From NCBI RefSeq assembly GCF_900143005.1, contig NZ_FRCS01000003.1, positions 310,001 to 374,000 of the forward strand: a DNA stretch of 64,000 bases. Reading direction: 5' to 3'. This stretch comes from Cryptosporangium aurantiacum (GTDB taxonomy: Bacteria > Actinomycetota > Actinomycetes > Mycobacteriales > Cryptosporangiaceae). The translations under genes and the position numbers were made by a program. The notes beneath the pieces are model-generated. The model did not search any database, had not been told where the DNA came from, and was given only the letters and a program-made list of their open reading frames with translations. Positions 51,502-59,320 of the stretch are shown here, in pieces (positions within the stretch are counted from its first letter, which is position 1; every line of letters begins with the position of its first letter).

Positions 51502-51535
51502 CTCTCGACTCCCGCCGGTGGTCAGCGCCAAGAAT

Positions 51536-51551
51536 TTGACGAAAGTGTCAG
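51536..51551. promoter_or_regulatory. 16-bp palindrome, one mismatch (site 10)
   Basis: TTGAC-GAAAGT-GTCAG, 35 bp upstream of the SDR that begins the seven-gene minus-strand operon (51501 to 44762). Confidence 0.65.
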
Positions 51552-51603
51552 AAGCCTAACGAGCAGCTTTCCTGGTCGTCAATAGGGCAGGAGCGGGGTT
51601 CGC

Positions 51604-51619
51604 TTGACAGTGCAGTCAG
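51604..51619. promoter_or_regulatory. 16-bp palindrome, one mismatch (site 11)
   Basis: TTGAC-AGTGCA-GTCAG, about 87 bp upstream of the predicted start of TetR twin B. The arrangement mirrors site 5 and twin A. Confidence 0.6.
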
Positions 51620-51705
51620 GCGGAAGATCGAATGAGCGTCTGCCTCATCGACGTGGCCGGGATCCCGAAGACACCGCCCGCTGCGGGCGGCCAGCCTCGT
51701 CCGCC

Positions 51706-52347
51706 TTGGAGGGCACGATCAACGAGTCAGTCACCACCGTCGACGCGACGCCGGACACCCCGGAACCCCTCGGGGAACGAGCAGTCCGAACGCGCACCGC
51801 GATCCTGGAGGCAACCCGGACGCTCTTCCTCGAGCGGGGCTACGGCGGAACCCGGATCAACAACATCACCGACGCCTGCGGCATCTCCCGAGCCGGCTTC
51901 TACACCTACTTCCGCGGCAAGCGTGAAGTCTTCACGGTCCTGGGCGAGCAGTCGTTCCGGGACATCATCCACGTGGTCACCGAGCTTGATCAGCTGCCGC
52001 AGCCGATCGAGTCCATCGACCTCGCCGGCTGGGTCCGGCGCTACTTCGCCTTCATGGACGTCCACGGTGCGTTCATCCTGTCCTCGGCCCAATCAGCGCC
52101 GGAGGACGAGGAGTTCCGCGCCGGCTCGGCCCGGCTCCAGATGCGTACCGCGTGGATCGTCGGCATGAGCCTGCGCAACCGGCAACGCGTACCGACCGAC
52201 ACGCCGGAGACGCTGGGACTCGCTGTCCTCGCGATGCTCGACCGCTCCTGGTACTACTGCCGCGGGCAGAAACTGCCCGTCGACGAACGCGACCTGATCC
52301 GCACCGTGGCGATGACGATCCGCAGCGTGCTGGACCATGCCGCCTAG
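51706..52347 (+). CDS. TetR family regulator, twin B (candidate palindrome-binding regulator)
   Basis: 213 residues from TTG 51706. This start is chosen because the protein then begins LEGTIN, matching VEGTID of twin A at 23829; the upstream TTG at 51604 lies inside a palindrome. HTH: ATRTLFLERGYGGTRINNI and TDACGISRAGFYTYFRGKRE, differing from twin A at only a few positions and not in the recognition helix. The C-terminal domain is also very similar (FMDVHGAFILSSAQSAPEDEEFR). Both twins should therefore bind the same operators, while small ligand-domain changes may give them different inducers. Convergent with MaoC; the stops overlap. Confidence 0.84.
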   Translation: MEGTINESVTTVDATPDTPEPLGERAVRTRTAILEATRTLFLERGYGGTRINNITDACGISRAGFYTYFRGKREVFTVLGEQSFRDIIHVVTELDQLPQPIESIDLAGWVRRYFAFMDVHGAFILSSAQSAPEDEEFRAGSARLQMRTAWIVGMSLRNRQRVPTDTPETLGLAVLAMLDRSWYYCRGQKLPVDERDLIRTVAMTIRSVLDHAA

Positions 52348-52808
52348 GCCGGATCGTAGTAGTACCGGCTCACCAGGTCGGCCACGCAGGCCGGCTTGCT
52401 CCCACCCTCGACCTCGATGACCGTGCGCAACACCATCTGGACCGTCGTATCGTCGACCTGCTCCAGCTCGGCCATCGTCGTGCGCGCGCGGATCCGGCTG
52501 CCGACGCGCACCGGCGACGGGAACCGCACCCGGTTGAGCCCGTAGTTGACGCCCATCCGGACGCCTTCCACCCGGCGGAGCTGGTTGACGAAGAACGGCA
52601 CCAGCGAGACCGTCAGGAACCCGTGCGCCACGGTGGCGCCGAACGGCCCGGCCGCGCCCCGCTCCGGATCCACGTGGATCCACTGATGGTCCTCGGTGAC
52701 GTCAGCGAAACCGTCCACGCGCGACTGGCCGACCAGGAACCAGTCGGTGGGACCCAACTCGCGACCGACCGCCTTCTCCAGCTCCGCGACGCTCCGAAAG
52801 ATCTCCAT
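52344..52808 (-). CDS. MaoC family (R)-specific hydratase
   Basis: 154 residues, a single hot-dog domain. FADVTEDHQWIHVDPERGAAGPFGATVAHGFLTVSLVP near 35-70 holds the catalytic Asp-His pair of R-hydratases and the AGPFG...HG signature. NYGLNRVRFPSPVRVGSRIRAR near 90 is the second conserved block. Predicted to hydrate enoyl-CoA. It is monocistronic behind site 12, divergent from the ligase remnant at 52962. Confidence 0.87.
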   Translation of the reverse strand: MEIFRSVAELEKAVGRELGPTDWFLVGQSRVDGFADVTEDHQWIHVDPERGAAGPFGATVAHGFLTVSLVPFFVNQLRRVEGVRMGVNYGLNRVRFPSPVRVGSRIRARTTMAELEQVDDTTVQMVLRTVIEVEGGSKPACVADLVSRYYYDPA

Positions 52809-52844
52809 ACGTTCTCCCCTCGTCGCGGCCGACTCTAGGAAGAA

Positions 52845-52860
52845 GTGACATGAGCGTCAA
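52845..52860. promoter_or_regulatory. 16-bp palindrome, one mismatch (site 12)
   Basis: GTGAC-ATGAGC-GTCAA, 36 bp upstream of the MaoC gene. Confidence 0.55.
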
Positions 52861-52922
52861 TGCTCAGATCTCCCTATCTCGCTGGACTTTGACCACTCCA
52901 CCGCCGCAATTACCCGAGTAAG

Positions 52923-52938
52923 TTGACACCGATGTCAT
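52923..52938. promoter_or_regulatory. 16-bp palindrome, one mismatch (site 13)
   Basis: TTGAC-ACCGAT-GTCAT, 23 bp upstream of where the ligase remnant begins. It seems to be a surviving operator in front of a dead gene. Confidence 0.5.
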
Positions 52939-52961
52939 TGTTCTCGTTGCAGCTTCTGTGA

Positions 52962-53495
52962 GGTAACCGCGGTCTGCGTGACCGCGCCGCGTCCGTGGCG
53001 ACCGCGCTGGCCGATCTCGGCCTACGCCGCCAGGACCGGATCGCGGTGCTGGGCACGAACAGCCTGGAGTTCGCCGAGGTCCCCGCGGCGGGACAGATGC
53101 GCACCGGCAGCACCGACCGGGTGCTGCTGTGCGTGCCCCTCTTCTATCTCGTCGACCGGAAGAAAGACGTGATCGTCTCCGGAGGAGAGAACGTCTACTC
53201 CCAGCAGGTCGAGGACGCCGTCATCACGCATCCCGCCGTCGGCGCGTGCGCGGTGATCGGAGTTCCGGACGAGCGCTGGGGCGAGGCCGTGTGTGTCGTC
53301 GTGGTCCCCACCGGAGCCGGCGAGGTGACCCTCGCGGGGCTGCAGGAACACGTCCGCGTCCAACTCGCTCGGCACAAGGCGCCCCGGGCGCTGCACGTGG
53401 TCGACGCGTTGCCGACGCTGCCCACCGGCAAGGTCGACAAGAAGCGGCTCCGGACGCTGTTCGCGTCCGGAGCCGCTTCGAGCCCCGCTCCGTAG
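52962..53495 (+). pseudogene. Acyl-CoA synthetase remnant with large internal deletions
   Basis: One frame of about 170 residues joins pieces of an AMP-dependent ligase that are normally far apart. The N-terminal piece is LRDRAASVATALADLGLRRQ and DRIAVLGTNSLEFAEV; then a short middle fragment STDRVLLCVPLFYL; then directly the C-terminal domain VDRKKDVIVSGGENVYSQQVEDAV to LPTGKVDKKRL. The ATP-binding TSGTTG and TGE segments are gone. The frame is kept, and a GTG at 52995 could start a short protein, but it could not be a working ligase. Probably a decaying paralogue of 40958-42463. Confidence 0.7.
53442..53478. terminator. Strong hairpin at the 3' end of the ligase remnant
   Basis: Perfect 16-bp arms (53442-53457 with 53463-53478) and 5-nt loop TGTTC, lying inside the last codons before the TAG at 53493. 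A good terminator candidate between the remnant and the convergent minus-strand genes. Confidence 0.6.
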
Positions 53496-53504
53496 GCTCC
53501 GCGC

Positions 53505-53594
53505 TCAGAAAGCCGTGCGGTGCTGGCCGCCGTCGACGGCGATGTAGTGGCCGGTGAGGTACCCGGCCTGCTCCACCATCCACGTCCAGCGGGC
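53505..53594 (-). pseudogene. SDR C-terminal remnant
   Basis: Reading the minus strand, this stretch encodes WMVEQAGYLTGHYIAVDGG followed by QHRTAF and a stop at 53505. YLTGHYIAVDGG is the standard C-terminus of SDR enzymes. Nothing upstream continues it; instead the isochorismatase-like gene ends at 53603. So only the last 30 codons of an SDR gene survive. Confidence 0.6.
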
Positions 53595-53602
53595 CTCCCC
53601 TT

Positions 53603-54238
53603 TCACTCGCTGCCCGCGCGTCCGGGCGTAGCAGGTCCTAGCGGCCGGATCTCCGGCGTGGCGCGCCACGACTGGAGTAACTCGTCGGTGGTAGTGATCC
53701 GAGCGAGCATCCGCATCGTGTTGGCCAGGACCGCTTCCCCGTACTCGGCCGGCGTCCCGGCGACCGCGTCACGCGGGACGACCACGGTGAACCCCTCGTG
53801 CCCCGCCTCCGCCGCAGCCATCGGCAGTGCCAGGTTGAGCGATACTCCGGCCAGCACGATCGTGCCGATGCCGAGGTCACGCAGGATCGGCAGCAACTCG
53901 GTCCGCCAGGTCGGGGAAAGCCCGTGCCGGCGGGGCAGCACGAGATCGTCGGGGTGGCTCAACTGGGGCAGCACCGCCGTTGCAGGGTGATCGGGTGTCC
54001 AGCCGGCGGTCCGCTCCGCCAACCGGCGCCAGATCGGGGCCGTGCTCACCGGTGTGCCGAGCAGGCCGCCGAACGTGGCGTGGACGACCTGGATCCCCGC
54101 CGTACGGGCACCGTCGACCAAGCGCGCGATGTTCTTGATCAGCGGTGCCGCGTCCGCGCCGAGCGCGGGCAGGACGGAGCGCTCGCCGAGCACTCCGTCC
54201 TGGCACTCCACGCAAACGACTGCGGTGTTGACCGCCAC
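53603..54238 (-). CDS. Isochorismatase-like cysteine-hydrolase family protein without the cysteine
   Basis: 211 residues. VVCVECQDGVLGERS near residue 8 gives the catalytic Asp; VLPRRHGLSP near 100 has Arg-Arg at the usual catalytic Lys position; and GTIVLAGVSLNLALPMAAAEA near 130 reads Ala where the family nucleophile Cys stands (GVxTNxCV). Two of three catalytic residues are therefore changed, so this is probably not a standard amidohydrolase of the family. GTG 54238 overlaps the TAG of the amidohydrolase upstream by one base, so the two are co-translated. Confidence 0.75.
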   Translation of the reverse strand: MAVNTAVVCVECQDGVLGERSVLPALGADAAPLIKNIARLVDGARTAGIQVVHATFGGLLGTPVSTAPIWRRLAERTAGWTPDHPATAVLPQLSHPDDLVLPRRHGLSPTWRTELLPILRDLGIGTIVLAGVSLNLALPMAAAEAGHEGFTVVVPRDAVAGTPAEYGEAVLANTMRMLARITTTDELLQSWRATPEIRPLGPATPGRAGSE

Positions 54239-55404
54239 TACCGGGGGAACCGGAGCATCGTCCGCGCGTTGGTCTCCGTGATCTTGGTGACCTCGTCGTC
54301 GGGAACGTCGGCCAGCACCTCGGCCGCCCGCTTCCGGCTGTTGGGCCAGTTGGAGTCCGAGTGCGGGTAGTCGATCTCCAGCATGATCCGGTCGATGCCG
54401 ACCTTGTGCCGATTCTCCACACCGAACTCGTCGTCGATGAAGCAGCCCCAGAAGTGCTTACGGAACAGGTCCGAGGGGCGTGTATCGAAGTCGATGGGCT
54501 GGTAGTAACGGTGCCGCTCCCAGACGAAGTCGGCCCGCTCGATGATGTAGGGAATCCAGCCGATGCCGCCCTCCGCCAGCGAGAACTGCAGCTTGGGGTG
54601 GCGCTGCAGGACACCGGAGAACAGCAAGTCCGCGGCGCTCCACATCAGGTTGGTAGAGAAGATCGTGATCGCGACCGCGAACGGCGCGTCCGGCAGCACG
54701 ACCTCGCCGGGGATCGCACGGGTCGCCGCGAACGAGAACCCGGGCACGTAGGAGCCCGAACCGAAGTGCAGCGAGAGAACCGTCCCGGTCTCCTCGCAGG
54801 CATTCCAGAGCGGCTCCCAGTGCTCATTGTGGAAGCTCGGCAGGCCGAGCGGCACGGGGCTGTCGGGGAAGGAGATCGTCCGCGCGCCCATCGCGGCCGT
54901 ACGGCGGATCTCCGCGGCGGCCAGCTCCGGGTCCCAGGTCGGCACGATCGCCAGCGGGATGAAGCGGTCCGGCGCGGTCCCACACCATTCCTCGATGTGG
55001 AAGTCGTTCCACGCCTGGAGGCAGAGCAGTGCCAGGTCCTTGTCCTGCGCGCGCTGGAAGACGCCTCCGCCGAACCCGGGGAAGGAGGGGAAGCACAACG
55101 CGGCCTGGATGCCGTCCAGATCCATGTCCTTGACCCGGGCCGCCGGGTCGTAACAGCCGGGAATCATGTCCTCGTAGCGGACCGGGTCCAGCGCCCACTC
55201 CTCCGGTGGCTTCCCTGCGACGGCGTTCAGGCCGACGGTCGGGTAGACCACGCCGTCGTAGTGCCACACGTGCTTGCCGCTGGCCTCCACGATGCGCGGG
55301 CCACGCTCGCGAAGCGCGGCGGGTAACCGGTCCTGCCAGACCCGAGGGTGCTCGATCAAGTGGTCGTCGACCGAAACGATCTGATGGTGGTCCTGCAGTG
55401 GCAT
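54238..55404 (-). CDS. Amidohydrolase family protein (amidohydrolase_2)
   Basis: 388 residues. IVSVDDHLIEHPRVWQDRLP at the N-terminus supplies metal ligands, AALCFPSFPGFGGGVF near 105 and LSLHFGSGSYVPGF near 205 the barrel core, and DRIMLEIDYPHSDSNWPNSR near 340 the C-terminal aspartate (D-Y-P-H-S-D). Close in type to the amidohydrolase at 27900-29111; both may act on related carbonyl or enol intermediates. Two palindromes (55453 and 55576) lie upstream. Operon with the isochorismatase-like gene. Confidence 0.86.
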   Translation of the reverse strand: MPLQDHHQIVSVDDHLIEHPRVWQDRLPAALRERGPRIVEASGKHVWHYDGVVYPTVGLNAVAGKPPEEWALDPVRYEDMIPGCYDPAARVKDMDLDGIQAALCFPSFPGFGGGVFQRAQDKDLALLCLQAWNDFHIEEWCGTAPDRFIPLAIVPTWDPELAAAEIRRTAAMGARTISFPDSPVPLGLPSFHNEHWEPLWNACEETGTVLSLHFGSGSYVPGFSFAATRAIPGEVVLPDAPFAVAITIFSTNLMWSAADLLFSGVLQRHPKLQFSLAEGGIGWIPYIIERADFVWERHRYYQPIDFDTRPSDLFRKHFWGCFIDDEFGVENRHKVGIDRIMLEIDYPHSDSNWPNSRKRAAEVLADVPDDEVTKITETNARTMLRFPR

Positions 55405-55452
55405 CGCGACTCCTCGTCGGTTGTGACGCGCTTCACCGCACGGTACCCCTAC

Positions 55453-55468
55453 TTGACGGTTTCGTTAA
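55453..55468. promoter_or_regulatory. 16-bp palindrome, one mismatch (site 14)
   Basis: TTGAC-GGTTTC-GTTAA, 48 bp upstream of the amidohydrolase start at 55404. Confidence 0.55.
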
Positions 55469-55575
55469 CAGATTCTGCTCTCACTAAACCGGTCAAGCTA
55501 ACGCGGGAATTTGCTACTCGGACCCCACCGCGCGGGCTGAACACCTCGCGGTAGGCCGCCGAAGGCGTCAATAAT

Positions 55576-55591
55576 CTGACGAGGAAGTCAA
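55576..55591. promoter_or_regulatory. 16-bp palindrome, one mismatch (site 15)
   Basis: CTGAC-GAGGAA-GTCAA, overlapping the stop codon of the upstream TetR gene and 123 bp from site 14. It may be a second binding position for the amidohydrolase promoter. Confidence 0.45.
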
Positions 55592-56202
55592 CCGGGAGTC
55601 GTCGGCCGCCACGCCAAGGCGTGCAGAGTCACGGCGATCAATCCGCTCTTCATCTCCGGCACACCGCCGGGCTGCGTGTGCGGGGCGTACGTGCTGCGCC
55701 CGAAAATGGCACTGACGAACACCTCCGCGACGAGAGCCGGCGAATCGCCGGACCGCACCTCGCCACGCGCGCGGGCGTCGACCAGAGCGCCCTCGATCAC
55801 CGCCATGCTCTGATCGATAACGTCCCGCTTGAACGCCGCGTAGAGCACCGGATAGGACGCGAGCTCGGCCGCGCAGCGCGCCAACACGGACCGGCGCGGC
55901 TCGGCGAGCATGTCGGCGATCTGGTCGAACAACATCTCGAGGTCGCCGGAGAGCGTGCCGGTGCGGGGCGGCTCCAGGCCGACCGAGAGCGACGCTAGAC
56001 CGGCTGCGACGAGGCCCTCGCGGTCGGGCCAGCGGCTGTAGATGCTGCGCTTCGCGACCCGGGCCCGCGCCGCGACCGAGTTCAGACTGAAAGCCGCGAC
56101 ACCCACCTCGGCCAGCTCGTCGACCGCGGCTCGGACGATGCGGTCCTCCACGTCCGGGTCGCGCGGCCGCCCACGCGCACCACTGCCCGAGGACGCCGCC
56201 AT
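55588..56202 (-). CDS. TetR family transcriptional regulator
   Basis: 204 residues. HTH at about 12-60: DRIVRAAVDELAEVGVAAFSLNSVAARARVAKRSIYSRWPDRE. The recognition segment VAKRSIYSRW belongs to a TetR subgroup different from twins A and B. The C-terminal domain has FDQIADMLAEPRRSVLARCAAEL. ATG 56202 is preferred for the family-typical MAASSGSGARGRPRDPDVE; an ATG-type start at 56235 is possible. Divergent from the SDR at 56312 with a 13-bp-arm dyad between them. Confidence 0.83.
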   Translation of the reverse strand: MAASSGSGARGRPRDPDVEDRIVRAAVDELAEVGVAAFSLNSVAARARVAKRSIYSRWPDREGLVAAGLASLSVGLEPPRTGTLSGDLEMLFDQIADMLAEPRRSVLARCAAELASYPVLYAAFKRDVIDQSMAVIEGALVDARARGEVRSGDSPALVAEVFVSAIFGRSTYAPHTQPGGVPEMKSGLIAVTLHALAWRPTTPG

Positions 56203-56261
56203 GCGCCCAGGATATCGCCACCGGTCCGGTTGCATAAATGCGTGACACGGAGTTATCGTCT

Positions 56262-56290
56262 ATTTACGTCACCGATACGGTGTCATAAAT
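56262..56290. promoter_or_regulatory. 29-bp dyad operator between TetR and SDR
   Basis: ATTTACGTCACCG-ATA-CGGTGTCATAAAT: 13-bp arms matching at 11 of 13 positions, 3-nt spacer. It ends 21 bp before the SDR ATG at 56312 and lies 59 bp upstream of the TetR start. Likely operator of this TetR. Confidence 0.6.
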
Positions 56291-56311
56291 GACTCGAGGA
56301 AGAGAACCGCC

Positions 56312-57058
56312 ATGGCATTCGATGGTGCGGGTGTAGTCGTGACCGGTGCGGGCGCCGGCATCGGGCAGGCGACCGCGGTTCACCTCGCGTCGCTCGGCGC
56401 GAACGTCGTCGTCTCGGACGTCTCCGAGGACGGCGGGAAGCAGACGGTCGAGACGATTCTCGCCGCCGGCGGCGCGGCCACCTTCGTCCCGGCGGACGTG
56501 TCGAACGCCGACAGCGTCGACGAGTTGATCGCCCGCTCGGTAGAGCACCTCGGCGGCCTTGACCTCGCGGTGAACAACGCCGGCATCGGGCATCAGCCCG
56601 GCGACCTGCACGAGATGCCGATCGAGACCTGGGACCAGGTCATGGGCATCGACCTGCGAGGCACGTTCCTCTGTCTGCGCGCCGAACTCAAGGTCATGGT
56701 CGACGCCGGCCACGGCAGCATCGTCAACATGGCCTCGAACGCCGGGGTCAAAAACGCACCGTTCATGGCCGCCTACACCGCCGCCAAACACGGCGTCATC
56801 GGCCTGACCAAGAACGCCGCTCTGCAGTACGCCCGCCGCAACATTCGCGTCAACGCCGTCTGCCCCGGCACCATCCTCACCCCCGGTCTCGCCGGCTTCC
56901 CGGAGGAGAACCAGCGGGAATGGGCCGATCTCATCCCGATCGGCCGCCTCGGCACCCCCGAAGAGGTCGCCCAGGCCGTGGCCTACCTGCTGTCCGACCA
57001 GGCCGCGTTCATCACCGGTGTCGGCCTGCTCATCGACGGCGGCCTGATGTTCGACTGA
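56312..57058 (+). CDS. SDR family oxidoreductase
   Basis: 248 residues, classical SDR. GVVVTGAGAGIGQATAVHLASLGANVVVSD (cofactor), NNAGIGHQ near 88, catalytic Ser in VNMASNAG near 140 and Tyr-x3-Lys in AAYTAAKHGVIGLT near 153-157, and C-terminal FITGVGLLIDGGLMFD. The aspartate after the second strand (VVVSD) suggests NAD preference. ATG 56312 follows GGAAGAG. Single gene, predicted target of the divergent TetR. Substrate, probably a secondary alcohol or ketone, unknown. Confidence 0.87.
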   Translation: MAFDGAGVVVTGAGAGIGQATAVHLASLGANVVVSDVSEDGGKQTVETILAAGGAATFVPADVSNADSVDELIARSVEHLGGLDLAVNNAGIGHQPGDLHEMPIETWDQVMGIDLRGTFLCLRAELKVMVDAGHGSIVNMASNAGVKNAPFMAAYTAAKHGVIGLTKNAALQYARRNIRVNAVCPGTILTPGLAGFPEENQREWADLIPIGRLGTPEEVAQAVAYLLSDQAAFITGVGLLIDGGLMFD

Positions 57059-57125
57059 GCTGGTGCTCCGCAACGAGTTTTAGGACAGCTGGCCAAAAAG
57101 TCGTCACTAGGCGTAGCCTGCGTTC

Positions 57126-57737
57126 GTGTCGACCGACCCACGCCCTGCCCGGACCAAGAGCCGCCTCGCCGAGGCGGCTCTTGCGCTCTGCGCGGAGACC
57201 GGCCGCACGCCGTCGGTGAGCGCGATCGTCAGCCGCGCCGGCACCAGCCGCTCGATCTTCTACGTGCACTTCGAGAGTGCGGATGAACTGCTCCTCAGCA
57301 CGCTGGATGACGCTTTGGCAGGGATCGTCAGCTTCGATCTCCTCGCCCGGGACAGCGGGCTCGAATCGCACGGAGCGGCCGCGGAATTGAGCCTCGATGC
57401 GCTGCTCAGCCACCTGGAGAGCCAGCCCGTGCTGTACCGGATGGTGTTCGGACCGGACTCGACCTCTCTGCGGATCCGATTCGGCGACATCCTGGCCCGG
57501 CATCTGCGACCCGGCTTCTCCAGCCGCGGAAGGGTCGCCCTGGAAGCCCCCGCTGTCCGCGACGCCATCGCCCACGCGGTCGCCCACGGGATGGCCGCAC
57601 TGATCGGCAAATGGGTGTGTGGCGACACGCCCTTCGACCGTCCCGAACTCGTCCGGGCGCTCCTGACGCTCTTCCCCAACTGGACCCGGTCGTTCGGTAC
57701 CGAAGTCCTGCTCTCCGAGGAAAGAAGAATGCCGTGA
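57126..57737 (+). CDS. TetR family transcriptional regulator
   Basis: 203 residues from GTG 57126. HTH at about 10-55: SRLAEAALALCAETGRTPSVSAIVSRAGTSRSIFYVHFESAD. The C-terminal domain includes LESQPVLYRMVFGPDSTSLRIRFGDILARHL. It overlaps the SDR gene downstream by GTGA, so regulator and enzyme form one operon and probably sense the SDR substrate. A 13-bp-arm hairpin lies inside its codons 11-19. Confidence 0.83.
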   Translation: MSTDPRPARTKSRLAEAALALCAETGRTPSVSAIVSRAGTSRSIFYVHFESADELLLSTLDDALAGIVSFDLLARDSGLESHGAAAELSLDALLSHLESQPVLYRMVFGPDSTSLRIRFGDILARHLRPGFSSRGRVALEAPAVRDAIAHAVAHGMAALIGKWVCGDTPFDRPELVRALLTLFPNWTRSFGTEVLLSEERRMP

Positions 57738-58492
57738 CCGATCTCAGCGGCCGGCGCATCATCGTCACCGGTGGCGCCAGCGGCATGGGCGAAGGACTCG
57801 TCCGTGCTCTACCGAAGGCGGGCGCGAACGTCGTTTCGATGGACCTCAGCGGGCCCGTCGGCGCCGACATCGCCAAGCAGGCCGGCGCGCACTTCGTCCA
57901 GGTCGATGTGTCGAGCAAGGAGTCGGTGCAGCCGGCGTTCGCCGCCGCCACCGAGCACCTGGGCGGCCTCGACGTGCTCATCCACGCCGCCGGCATCGCG
58001 CCCGGCGGCCCGGCCGAGTCCCTCGACATGCACACCTGGGGCCGCGTCATGTCGGTCAACGCCACCGGCACGTTCCTCACCAACCAGGCCGCGTTCGAGC
58101 ACCTGAAGGACAACGGCGGGCAGATCCTGAACTTCGCGTCCGCGGCCGGAGTCCAGGGCTATCCGAACAAAGCCGCCTACGCTGCCAGCAAGGGTGCCGT
58201 CATCGCCTGGATGCGCTCGATCGCCGTCGAGTGGGGCACGTACGGCATCACCGTCAACGCCATCGCACCGGCCATCTGGACCCCGATGTACGACAAGACC
58301 CGTGCCTCCATGTCGCCCGAGCAACTGGCAGCGCACGACGCGATGCTGAAGCAGAGCGTTCCGCTGGGCGGCAAGCTCGGCGACATCGAACGCGACTTCG
58401 TGCCGGTCGTGACCTTCCTCGCCTCCCCCGGCGCCCGCTTCATGACCGGTCAGATCTTCGCGGTCGACGGCGGCACGCTCATGCTGCGCTAG
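57734..58492 (+). CDS. SDR family oxidoreductase
   Basis: 252 residues from GTG 57734. IIVTGGASGMGEGLVRALPKAGANVVSMDLSG is the cofactor site; HAAGIAPGGP near 82 replaces NNAG; Ser in NFASAAG near 137 and Tyr-x3-Lys in AAYAASKGAVIAWM near 150; C-terminal FMTGQIFAVDGGTLML. About the length and layout of FabG-type dehydrogenases. Translationally coupled to the TetR gene upstream. Confidence 0.87.
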   Translation: MTDLSGRRIIVTGGASGMGEGLVRALPKAGANVVSMDLSGPVGADIAKQAGAHFVQVDVSSKESVQPAFAAATEHLGGLDVLIHAAGIAPGGPAESLDMHTWGRVMSVNATGTFLTNQAAFEHLKDNGGQILNFASAAGVQGYPNKAAYAASKGAVIAWMRSIAVEWGTYGITVNAIAPAIWTPMYDKTRASMSPEQLAAHDAMLKQSVPLGGKLGDIERDFVPVVTFLASPGARFMTGQIFAVDGGTLMLR

Positions 58493-58504
58493 CGGCGGAG
58501 ACCG

Positions 58505-59320
58505 CTACTGCTCGACCCGGAACAGCGCCTCCTGGGCCAGACTCGCGACCAAAGCTCCCCCGGCGTCCCAGAATTGCCCGCTGTACCACCCGCGGCCGCG
58601 CCCGACGGTGCGCGGCCGGAGATCCACGAGCAGCCAATCGTCGGCCCGAGCCCGCCGGTGGAACCACACCGCGTGGTCGATGCTCGCGCCGACCTGGGCG
58701 AGTCCCAGGACGACGGCGCCCAGACCGCTGGACGCGTCGGAGACATAGGTGATCGCGGCCGCATGCCACAGCGGGTCAACGGGGAGCGGACTCGACACGC
58801 GAACCCAGATCCGGGTGGGCCAGAGCGCGTCGGGATACGGCTGCGGCGGTAGACGGGCGTGGACCAGGTGCAACGCGGGAAGCAGCGGCACCGGCAAACC
58901 GTCCGGGGGCGGCACGGTCGGCGCCTCCTCGCGCTGCTCGTCGATCGCGTCGTCAGCCGGACGCCCGAACGACACCGCGGTGCTGAAGATGACGCGGTCT
59001 CCCTGCCGGGCGACGACCCGCCGGGCGGAGAACATGCGTCCGTCATGGTCGCGGGCGACCTCGAACACCACCGGCACCGCCGCGTCCCCTTCGCGGAGAA
59101 AGTATCCGTGCAACGAGTGGGCTACCCGCCCATCCGGCACGGTGCCGCCGGCGGCCAGCAGCGCCTGGGCCGCGACCTGCCCGCCGTACAACCGGTAGTC
59201 CTGGTCGAAGAGCACGACACTGCGGTAGACGTCGTCGTCGAGCCGCTCCAGCCGGAGCAGCTCGGCGAGGCTGGACGCGGGTGCGTCGGCGAGTCCGGAC
59301 TCCAGCGGCCGGCCGCTCAC
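58505..59320 (-). CDS. Acyl-CoA thioesterase II (TesB) family protein
   Basis: 271 residues, a double hot-dog. RLYGGQVAAQALLAAGGTVPDGRVAHSLHGYFLREGD near 40-80 is the N-terminal TesB block (GGQ...H..H..F...G). IDHAVWFHRRARADDWLLVDLRPRTVGRGRGWYSGQFWDAGGALVASLAQEALFR at the C-terminus is the second. Hydrolyses acyl-CoA to free acid and CoA. It starts 4 nt inside the LLM oxidoreductase gene, forming an operon with it behind site 16. Confidence 0.88.
   Translation of the reverse strand: MSGRPLESGLADAPASSLAELLRLERLDDDVYRSVVLFDQDYRLYGGQVAAQALLAAGGTVPDGRVAHSLHGYFLREGDAAVPVVFEVARDHDGRMFSARRVVARQGDRVIFSTAVSFGRPADDAIDEQREEAPTVPPPDGLPVPLLPALHLVHARLPPQPYPDALWPTRIWVRVSSPLPVDPLWHAAAITYVSDASSGLGAVVLGLAQVGASIDHAVWFHRRARADDWLLVDLRPRTVGRGRGWYSGQFWDAGGALVASLAQEALFRVEQ

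Noticed and set aside
51604-51705. TTG at 51604 as start of TetR twin B
   Set aside because: It lies inside site 11 and adds a low-complexity leader absent from twin A; alignment of LEGTIN with VEGTID supports 51706.
53603-54238. Siderophore-type isochorismatase function
   Set aside because: No siderophore genes nearby, and two catalytic residues are changed.
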